Assembly: GCF_008039555.1 (NCBI RefSeq)
Contig: NZ_VDUW01000001.1
Span: 124,001-188,000, forward strand
Length of the DNA stretch: 64,000 nt
Source: Cerasibacillus terrae
GTDB lineage: Bacteria > Bacillota > Bacilli > Bacillales > Amphibacillaceae
Direction: 5' to 3'
The stretch's first letter is position 1. Every line of letters starts with the position of its first letter. The notes below the pieces were generated by a model. The model saw only the letters and a list, made by a program, of their open reading frames with translations. It was not told the DNA's origin and made no database searches. The position numbers were made by a program, and so were the translations under genes. Positions 58,202-64,000 of the stretch are shown here, piece after piece.

Positions 58202-58981
58202 ATGTCTAGACATAAGGTTGTTATATGTGGAGTCGATACATCAAAATTACCAGTATTAAAAAATGAAGAAATGCGTATCTTGTTTAAACAATTGCAAAGT
58301 GGCGAGCTATCAGCAAGAGAAAAGTTAATCAATGGTAATCTAAGGCTCGTATTAAGTGTGATTCAGCGTTTTAATAATCGTGGGGAATATGTCGATGATT
58401 TATTTCAAGTCGGTTGTATTGGACTGATGAAATCAATTGATAATTTTGATTTAAGTCACAATGTCAGATTCTCTACTTATGCAGTACCGATGATTATTGG
58501 AGAAATCCGTAGATATTTACGTGATAATAACCCAATTAGGGTATCCAGATCCTTAAGGGACATTGCATACAAGGCTTTAAAAGTAAGAGAAGAATTGATA
58601 AATAAAACATCTAAAGAGCCGACCCCATCTGAAATAGCGGAGAAAATGGGAATATCTCATGGAGAAATTGTCTTTGCATTAGATGCTATTCAAGATCCGA
58701 TTTCTTTATTTGAGCCAATTTACAATGATGGTGGAGATCCAATTTATGTATTGGATCAAATTAGTGATGAAAAAGAAGAGAATCGTTCATGGGTTGATGT
58801 TTTATCCTTGAAGGAAGGGTTACATCGCTTAAACGAACGGGAAAAACTAATACTCAATAAACGTTTTTTTCAAGGAAAAACACAAATGGAAGTTGCTGAA
58901 GAAATAGGAATATCGCAAGCGCAAGTATCACGTTTAGAAAAAGCTGCCATACAGCAAGTAAATAAAGAAATGTTTGAATGA
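58202..58981 (+). CDS. sigG: RNA polymerase sporulation sigma factor SigG
   Basis: 259 aa (B. subtilis 260), late forespore sigma factor. Starts MSRHKVVICGVDTSKLPVL; region 2 has NLRLVLSVIQRF and DDLFQVGCIGLMKSI, region 3 has EIAEKMGISHGEI, region 4 has EREKLILNKRFF and EEIGISQAQVSRLEK. It has its own sigma-F promoter besides read-through from sigE. GGGAGGG precedes the ATG. Confidence 0.96.
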   Translation: MSRHKVVICGVDTSKLPVLKNEEMRILFKQLQSGELSAREKLINGNLRLVLSVIQRFNNRGEYVDDLFQVGCIGLMKSIDNFDLSHNVRFSTYAVPMIIGEIRRYLRDNNPIRVSRSLRDIAYKALKVREELINKTSKEPTPSEIAEKMGISHGEIVFALDAIQDPISLFEPIYNDGGDPIYVLDQISDEKEENRSWVDVLSLKEGLHRLNEREKLILNKRFFQGKTQMEVAEEIGISQAQVSRLEKAAIQQVNKEMFE

Positions 58982-58994
58982 TTTATACTTTATT

Positions 58995-59023
58995 AAAAAA
59001 CAGGCCGTGGAGCCTGTTTTTTT
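58995..59023 (+). terminator. Terminator after sigG
   Basis: AAAAAACAGGC (58995-59005) pairs with GCCTGTTTTTT (59012-59022). Confidence 0.9.
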
Positions 59024-59175
59024 GTATGGTTGTTTCCTAAAAGATTGAAGTAAATAGGTAAAGCCTTATCCAGGTATCAGTAAATTTTACGAAAAAAGGC
59101 CTTTTGTAACTAAATTAGATAACCTATTTTAAATTGGGGAGGCTGTGCATATATATAGATATAGAGGTGAGTAAA

Positions 59176-59439
59176 ATGATAACATTATCAGAGCTTCAAT
59201 TAAAAGAAGTGATTACAATCAATAATGGGAAGCGATTGGGACATCTTTCTGATTTAGAAATAGACCCACATTATGGGAATATATTAGCGATTATTATTTA
59301 TTTACGAGATGGTAATGCGTTTTTTGGAAAGCAAGAGGAGCTAATTATTTATTGGGAACAAATAATTACGATTGGTGATGATGTTATATTAATTGAAGAA
59401 AGGGAAGATTCTACTGTTTATCAACATGATAATATATAA
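59176..59439 (+). CDS. ylmC: YlmC/YmxH-family sporulation protein (PRC-barrel)
   Basis: 87-aa beta-rich protein with a PRC-barrel-type fold (residues 4-75: LSELQLKEVITINNGKRLGH, then DLEIDPHYGNI). Homologues are called YlmC/YmxH sporulation proteins; function unknown. ATG at 59176, 5 nt after GAGGTGA. In B. subtilis it also follows sigG and precedes ylmD. Confidence 0.85.
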   Translation: MITLSELQLKEVITINNGKRLGHLSDLEIDPHYGNILAIIIYLRDGNAFFGKQEELIIYWEQIITIGDDVILIEEREDSTVYQHDNI

Positions 59440-59482
59440 TGTATGTTAAGATAATAGAAATGTTTCTTAGGGAGGTCTTTGA

Positions 59483-60292
59483 ATGTCCGATGCATTTAAG
59501 CTTACAAATCCTTCTACTTTACATATTAAACAGTGGGAACAGAAAGAGTCCAATTTAATAACAGGATTCACAACAAAAAATGAAGGTGTGAGTACAGCTT
59601 CATTTGCAAGTTTGAATATGGGGCTTCATGTTTCAGATGATTTAAACTCTGTTCTTGAAAATAGACAAATACTTGCAAAACATATACGTTTTCCTTTAAA
59701 TAATTGGGTACAAGGTGAACAAATTCACGATGCTGTCATTCAAGTGATTGACAAAGATGATAGAGGATTTGGTTCCAATTCTTCTGAAACAGCTTTAAAA
59801 GGAATCGATGGCTTAATTACCAATCAACAGGGTGTTTTATGTACAGCTGTATTTGCGGATTGTGTCCCATTGTACTTTTTTGATCCAGTAACAAAATATA
59901 TAGGGATTGCTCATGCTGGATGGAAGGGGACAGTGCGACAGATAGCTAAGAAAATGGTCGAAAAATTGGTTGAACTTGGCGTAAATCCTCATGACTTATT
60001 GGTAGCGATTGGTCCATGTATATCAAGAGAAAAATATAAAGTAGATAAACGTGTAATTAATCATATTCCAATTGAGTATCAAAGTAAAACTGTATTTCCA
60101 CAGAAAAATGGTCAATATTTATTAGATCTAAAGCAATTAAATGTTGAAATATTTTTGCATTGTGGTGTGCTTCGTACTAATATAGTAGTAACAAAATATT
60201 GTACATATAGTCATTCTGATTTGTTTTTCTCTCATCGAAGAGATCAAGGGAAAACAGGGAGAATGTTAGGGTTTATTGGTTATCAACCGTGA
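59483..60292 (+). CDS. pgeF: Peptidoglycan editing factor PgeF family protein (YlmD)
   Basis: 269 aa, YfiH/LACC1 family. Metal-site motifs are present: GEQIHDAV (about residues 78-85), FADCVPLYF (Cys) and GIAHAGWKGTV (His). Homologues act as purine-nucleoside enzymes in vitro, and the E. coli protein prevents mis-incorporation of L-Ser in peptidoglycan. GGGAGG precedes the ATG. Confidence 0.9.
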   Translation: MSDAFKLTNPSTLHIKQWEQKESNLITGFTTKNEGVSTASFASLNMGLHVSDDLNSVLENRQILAKHIRFPLNNWVQGEQIHDAVIQVIDKDDRGFGSNSSETALKGIDGLITNQQGVLCTAVFADCVPLYFFDPVTKYIGIAHAGWKGTVRQIAKKMVEKLVELGVNPHDLLVAIGPCISREKYKVDKRVINHIPIEYQSKTVFPQKNGQYLLDLKQLNVEIFLHCGVLRTNIVVTKYCTYSHSDLFFSHRRDQGKTGRMLGFIGYQP

Positions 60293-60320
60293 CTATAGCT
60301 AAAAGGAGAGAGAGTAGTAA

Positions 60321-60998
60321 ATGGGGGTAGCTGAAAATTTAGCAAAGATTCAAGAAAAAATGGAAGAGGCTTGTCATAAAAGTGGTCGAAAAATGGATGA
60401 AATAACCATCATTGCTGTGACGAAATATGTTACAATAGAGCGAGCAAAGGAAACACTTGCTAGTGGAATCACAAATCTTGGTGAAAACCGTTTAAAAGGG
60501 TTTGAGGAAAAGTATCATGCATTAAAAGAACGGGCAAAATGGCATTTTATAGGTACATTGCAGTCGAGAAAGACAAGAGATGTCGTTGATAAAGTAAAAG
60601 CCATTCATTCATTAGATCGTCTTTCTTTAGCAAAAGAAATTGAAAAACGAGCTAGTGAACCAATCGATTGCTTTGTTCAAGTAAATGTTAGTGAAGAAGA
60701 TACGAAACATGGATTGTCTGTGGATGAGGTTATTCCTTTTATTGAAAAATTGGAAGGATTTACGAAGATTCATGTTGTCGGCTTGATGACAATGGCCCCT
60801 CATATAGATGATGAGACAGAGATTCGTACTATATTTCGTAGATTGCGATTATTAAGAGATGAAGTAGAAAGAAAAGAATTACCATATGCACCTTGTCATT
60901 ATTTATCTATGGGTATGAGTAATGACTATGAAATTGCTATTGAGGAAGGCGCCACACATATTCGCATTGGTACTAAACTTGTTGGTAATGATGGGTAG
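60321..60998 (+). CDS. ylmE: PLP homeostasis protein of the YggS family (YlmE)
   Basis: 225 aa, fold-type III PLP-binding barrel. PLP lysine in IIAVTKYV (Lys36), [22 protein letters not shown], and the phosphate-binding [14 protein letters not shown] near the C-terminus. Involved in pyridoxal phosphate and amino-acid balance rather than catalysis. AAAGGAGAG precedes the ATG. Confidence 0.93.
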   Translation: MGVAENLAKIQEKMEEACHKSGRKMDEITIIAVTKYVTIERAKETLASGITNLGENRLKGFEEKYHALKERAKWHFIGTLQSRKTRDVVDKVKAIHSLDRLSLAKEIEKRASEPIDCFVQVNVSEEDTKHGLSVDEVIPFIEKLEGFTKIHVVGLMTMAPHIDDETEIRTIFRRLRLLRDEVERKELPYAPCHYLSMGMSNDYEIAIEEGATHIRIGTKLVGNDG

Positions 60999-61040
60999 AA
61001 ACATTATTTATATATGTCCTTTTGTAAAGGAGAGGTAAAA

Positions 61041-61454
61041 ATGAGCCTAAAAGATAAGTTTAAATCACTGTTTGAAACGGGAGAATATGAAGAGATGGAA
61101 GTTTCTAATCCCTCTGCACAACCTCCAGAAGAACAGTCAAATGTTGTTAATTTGACTCGATTACAAGAGGCAAGTTCAAAAATGATTTTATGTGAACCTA
61201 GAACATATAATGAGGTGCAAGAAATAGCGGACCATCTTGTTAATAGACGTTCTGTTGTTTTTAATCTAAAGCGTTTGGATCATGAACAAGCAATGCGTAT
61301 CGTTGATTTTATGAGTGGAACTGTTTACGCAGTTAATGGCACAATCCAAAAACTAGGAATAGGAACATTTCTCTGTGCACCAGATAATGTGAATGTTTCA
61401 GGTGCGATTTCAGATGAGTTAAATGAAGAAAGTGAAATTAATAGAGGGTGGTAG
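61041..61454 (+). CDS. sepF: Cell division protein SepF
   Basis: 137 aa. N-terminal amphipathic membrane-binding helix (MSLKDKFKSLF), an acidic/Pro-rich linker, and the conserved C-terminal domain (about 55-137: LCEPRTYNEVQEIADHL, RRSVVFNL, FMSGTVYAVNG) that binds the FtsZ tail. Overlapping role with FtsA. Start set at ATG 61041, after AAAGGAGAGG. Confidence 0.94.
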   Translation: MSLKDKFKSLFETGEYEEMEVSNPSAQPPEEQSNVVNLTRLQEASSKMILCEPRTYNEVQEIADHLVNRRSVVFNLKRLDHEQAMRIVDFMSGTVYAVNGTIQKLGIGTFLCAPDNVNVSGAISDELNEESEINRGW

Positions 61455-61460
61455 TAGTAC

Positions 61461-61736
61461 ATGATTCTGCAGTTGTATAGTATTATTAATTACGCATTAG
61501 TTATCTACGGGTACTTGTTAATTATTTATATTTTCATGTCTTGGTTCCCGGGTGCAAGAGAATCATCTTTTGGTTTGTTTCTAATGAAAATCTGTGAACC
61601 GTATCTAGAGATATTCCGTAGATTTATTCCACCATTAGGTATGATTGACTTTTCACCAATTATAGCAATACTTGTATTAAACTTTGCGAGAGTTTATGGT
61701 CTATCAGCATTGTTTGGATTTATCCTTGGACTTTGA
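61461..61736 (+). CDS. ylmG: YggT-family membrane protein (YlmG)
   Basis: 91 aa with two membrane helices (about 8-26, 65-88) and the family segment FMSWFPGAR followed by CEPYLEIFRRFIPPLGMIDFSP-like sequence. Function unknown; homologues affect nucleoid or thylakoid organisation. 6 nt after sepF. Confidence 0.9.
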   Translation: MILQLYSIINYALVIYGYLLIIYIFMSWFPGARESSFGLFLMKICEPYLEIFRRFIPPLGMIDFSPIIAILVLNFARVYGLSALFGFILGL

Positions 61737-61751
61737 TAAGGATGGACAAAT

Positions 61752-62528
61752 ATGAGTGTATATGAACATTTCAGAAAAGAAGAACAACCTTTTATCGATC
61801 AAGTGTTATCATGGAAAGAAATTGTTGAACGAACATATGAGGAGAAATTAACTGATTTTTTAGACCCCAGGGAAAGAAAAATAGTTCATATGTTAATTCC
61901 AACAAGTGATGATGCATTACAAGTAAAGCACGATGGTGGTGGAAAGTACACGGAAAGAACCCGTGTCATAATTGCGCCATTTTATTCATTGATTCAGAAA
62001 GATGATTTTCAGTTAACATTATTGGAAGCAACATATCCTACAAAGTTTGTTACGCTATCCCATCGCGATGTTTTAGGTGCCTTTTTATCATTAGGACTTG
62101 TTCGTGATAAATTGGGAGATATTTATGTGGATAACGGTAAAATTCAAATGATTGTTGCAACAGAAATTGCAAATTTTGTACGTATGAATTTCACACAGAT
62201 AAAACAAGCGAGAGTAACTTTTTGTGAAAAAACCTTTACAGAATGGATAGAAAATAAACCAAATTGGATAGAATCAAATCAAACTGTTTCTTCATTAAGA
62301 CTGGATAATGTTGTGAAAGAAATATATAATATATCTAGAAAACTCGCCGTAGAAGCTATTAAGAAACAACTGATTAAAGTTAATTTCAAAGTAGTTGATG
62401 ATGCAAAGTTTATACTAGGAGAAGATGACTTAATTTCTTTTAGACGTAAAGGAAGAAGTAAATTAGTTGAAATTAATGGACAAACCAAAAAAGGAAAATG
62501 GCGAATAACGACTGCAAAATTAAAGTGA
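61752..62528 (+). CDS. ylmH: RNA-binding S4-domain protein YlmH
   Basis: 258 aa. An N-terminal YlmH domain (about 10-175, FLDPRERKIVHML; HRDVLGAFLSLG) and a C-terminal S4 RNA-binding domain (about 180-245, SLRLDNVVKEIY, ISFRRKGRSKLVEI). Related proteins act in ribosome rescue or translation quality control. Encoded between ylmG and divIVA as in B. subtilis. GGA-rich site (AAGGATGG) before the ATG. Confidence 0.92.
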   Translation: MSVYEHFRKEEQPFIDQVLSWKEIVERTYEEKLTDFLDPRERKIVHMLIPTSDDALQVKHDGGGKYTERTRVIIAPFYSLIQKDDFQLTLLEATYPTKFVTLSHRDVLGAFLSLGLVRDKLGDIYVDNGKIQMIVATEIANFVRMNFTQIKQARVTFCEKTFTEWIENKPNWIESNQTVSSLRLDNVVKEIYNISRKLAVEAIKKQLIKVNFKVVDDAKFILGEDDLISFRRKGRSKLVEINGQTKKGKWRITTAKLK

Positions 62529-62598
62529 AGGCACATGTCTTTTAGTCATTCCTGAATGATGCTACTTAATTACGATTAAAATACTAGGAGGTGTCATC

Positions 62599-63099
62599 AT
62601 GGCCCTTTCACCACTCGATATTCATAATAAAGAGTTTACAAAGAGTTTCCGTGGGTATGATGAAGATGAGGTAAATAAATTTCTCGATCAATTAATGAAA
62701 GATTATGAATCAGTTATTAGGCAAAAAAATGATTTTCAAGATAAGGTCGCACAATTAAATGAACGACTCAGCCATTTTACAAATATTGAAGAGACATTAA
62801 ATAAATCTATTTTAGTTGCCCAAGAGACAGCAGAAGAAGTAAAAGGCAATGCATCGAAAGAAGCAAAGTTAATTGTTAAGGAAGCTGAAAAAAATGCGGA
62901 TCGAATTATTAATGAAGCATTAACAAAAGCACGTACCATCGCTATTGAAGTAGAAGATTTGAAAAAACAAGCAAAGGTGTTTCGTACTCGCTTAAGAATG
63001 TTAGTGGAAGCACAATTAGATATGGTTAATACCAATGATTGGGAAGACCTTTTAGAAACAGAATTAATTGATGAAGATATTGTTAGTACAGAAGCATAA
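62599..63099 (+). CDS. divIVA: Division-site protein DivIVA
   Basis: 166 aa (B. subtilis 164). Membrane-curvature-binding N-terminus ALSPLDIHNKEFTKSFRGY, followed by DEDEVNKFLDQ and long coiled coils (about 30-145). It marks poles and septa, recruits MinJ, and positions the chromosome in sporulation. AGGAGGTG precedes the ATG. Confidence 0.95.
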   Translation: MALSPLDIHNKEFTKSFRGYDEDEVNKFLDQLMKDYESVIRQKNDFQDKVAQLNERLSHFTNIEETLNKSILVAQETAEEVKGNASKEAKLIVKEAEKNADRIINEALTKARTIAIEVEDLKKQAKVFRTRLRMLVEAQLDMVNTNDWEDLLETELIDEDIVSTEA

Positions 63100-63103
63100 C
63101 TTC

Positions 63104-63132
63104 TTGACGTAAACAATTTTTTTACATATAAT
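63104..63132 (+). promoter_or_regulatory. Sigma-A promoter of ileS
   Basis: TTGACG (63104-63109), 17-nt spacer, TATAAT (63127-63132). Confidence 0.9.
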
Positions 63133-63164
63133 GCATAGATAAGAATCGACAAATTATAATAGAT

Positions 63165-63428
63165 GAAATATTTTGATGGAGACAGTATAAAAGGGTATGG
63201 CTGAGAAGCGAATTAGGAAATGGTGGGAGCCTGATGCAGACATCCTTTTAGAAAATCACTCCGGAATAGCCAGTTTGAAAGATTTTAGTAAATTTGGCCG
63301 TCTGATTAACGTTATAAATCAACTGAGTGAATGAAGAATGTGGCATGTAAGAGATGAACTATTTTTCATTTTAAAGGGTGGTACCGCGAGTCTTCTCGTC
63401 CCTTAAGGGATGTGAGGGCTTTTTTTGT
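63165..63428 (+). promoter_or_regulatory. T-box leader of ileS
   Basis: About 290-nt leader with a Stem I region, a likely specifier loop with isoleucine codon ATC (63255-63257, in GAAAATCACTCC), the T-box motif AAAGGGTGGTACCGCGAG (63373-63390) and a terminator. Uncharged tRNA(Ile) pairs with the specifier and, through NCCA, with TGGT in the T-box; this favours the antiterminator and ileS transcription. Confidence 0.95.
63394..63427 (+). terminator. T-box-controlled terminator
   Basis: CTCGTCCCTT pairs with AGGGATGTGAG (63406-63416), followed by GGC and T7. It is mutually exclusive with the antiterminator around the T-box motif. Confidence 0.85.
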
Positions 63429-63434
63429 CATAAG

Positions 63435-63477
63435 TTGACTGGCTGCCAGACATCTGCTGATTGAAGTTTCACTTTAT
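63435..63477 (+). repeat. Dispersed repeat, mini copy E, within the ileS leader
   Basis: 43 nt from TTGACTGGCTGCCAG to GAAGTTTCACTTTAT. It lies 8 nt after the T-box terminator and ends about 8 nt before the ileS ribosome binding site, so it is part of the translated mRNA's 5' leader. Confidence 0.7.
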
Positions 63478-63498
63478 TGATAATAAGGAGGAAAAAGA

Positions 63499-64000
63499 AT
63501 GGAATATAAGAAAACATTGTTATTACCAAAAACAAAATTTCCGATGCGTGGAAACTTGCCAAATAAAGAACCACTACGTCGAAAAAAATGGAATGAAGAA
63601 GAGTATTATGAAAAACAATTGGAGCGAACAGAAGGAAGACCGACGTTTATTTTACACGATGGTCCACCATATGCGAACGGTGATTTGCATATAGGGCACG
63701 CCTTAAATCAAATTTTAAAAGACTTTATTGTTCGTTACAAATCGATGACAGGCTATCATGTTCCATATGTACCTGGTTGGGATACACATGGTTTACCGAT
63801 TGAAACAGCTTTGACCAAAAAGAAAAAAGTAAACCGTAAAAAAATGAGTACAGCGGAATTCAGACAAAAATGTGCTGATTATGCTCTTACTCAGGTAGAT
63901 AGGCAACGTGAACAACGTAAAGAACTAGGTGCTACAGGGGATTGGGATAATCCATATATTACGTTGACAAAGGAATACGAAGCAGCACAAATAAAGGTAT
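63499..64000 (+). CDS. ileS: Isoleucyl-tRNA synthetase, N-terminal part
   Basis: The gene runs off the right edge; 167 residues are visible of an expected 915-920. Class I signature HIGH at residues 64-67 ([11 protein letters not shown]), preceded by [12 protein letters not shown] and followed by [14 protein letters not shown], all typical of IleRS. AAGGAGG lies 8 nt before the ATG. Expression is controlled by the T-box upstream. Confidence 0.96.
   Translation, partial: MEYKKTLLLPKTKFPMRGNLPNKEPLRRKKWNEEEYYEKQLERTEGRPTFILHDGPPYANGDLHIGHALNQILKDFIVRYKSMTGYHVPYVPGWDTHGLPIETALTKKKKVNRKKMSTAEFRQKCADYALTQVDRQREQRKELGATGDWDNPYITLTKEYEAAQIKV

Overview
The window is a chromosomal segment of a low-GC, endospore-forming Bacillaceae bacterium. 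Gene order follows the Bacillus subtilis ykyA-pdh, yla, cta, ylb, mra/dcw, spoIIG and ylm blocks. Many TTG/GTG starts follow strong AGGAGG-type ribosome binding sites. The set includes sporulation genes (spoVD, spoVE, spoIIGA, sigE, sigG, ylbJ, gerR), bacillithiol synthesis (bshC) and a DAP-type MurE. An Oceanobacillus/Virgibacillus-like organism is my inference; the species cannot be fixed from the sequence.

Layout. 1-7.2 kb: the end of ykyA, the pyruvate dehydrogenase operon pdhABCD, a lipoprotein polysaccharide deacetylase, and an SR1-like locus encoding a 34-aa SR1P peptide. 7.6-11.8 kb: a reduced yktC/yla block (inositol monophosphatase, YlaF, YlaH, a small membrane protein behind a sigma-B-type promoter, a YhcN/YlaJ lipoprotein, YlaL-like, YlaN). 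12-16.6 kb: ftsW and pyruvate carboxylase. 16.7-24.6 kb: heme A synthesis and caa3 cytochrome oxidase (ctaA divergent from ctaBCDEFG, then a CtaM-like DUF420 protein). 24.8-37.6 kb: a YtvI-like permease, a YugN-like protein and the ylb block (ylbC to ylbP, with rsmD, coaD, tmcAL, rpmF and gerR). 37.9-53.5 kb: bshC and the division/cell-wall cluster mraZ-rsmH-ftsL-pbpB-spoVD-murE-murF-mraY-murD-spoVE-divIB. 53.7-59 kb: ftsA-ftsZ, then spoIIGA-sigE and sigG. 59.2-64 kb: ylmC, pgeF, ylmE, sepF, ylmG, ylmH, divIVA and the start of ileS behind a T-box leader.

How it fits together. Pdh and Pyc feed acetyl-CoA and oxaloacetate into the TCA cycle, whose electrons reach the caa3 oxidase built by the cta genes. 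The dcw genes make peptidoglycan precursors and the divisome. SepF and DivIVA complete division control. The SpoIIGA-SigE and SigG modules switch cell-wall genes such as spoVD and spoVE to sporulation use.

The most unusual signals are non-coding: a dispersed repeat family (two long copies, one 5'-truncated copy and three 40-43 nt mini copies), one of which sits in the ileS leader between the T-box terminator and the start codon; GTGG direct repeats with an exact 10-bp period before mraZ, with a reversed pair upstream; a sigma-B-type promoter on an unknown small gene; a sigma-F promoter for sigG; and a spoIIG-type promoter with a 21-bp spacer. No transposase, prophage, CRISPR array, rRNA or tRNA gene was seen.
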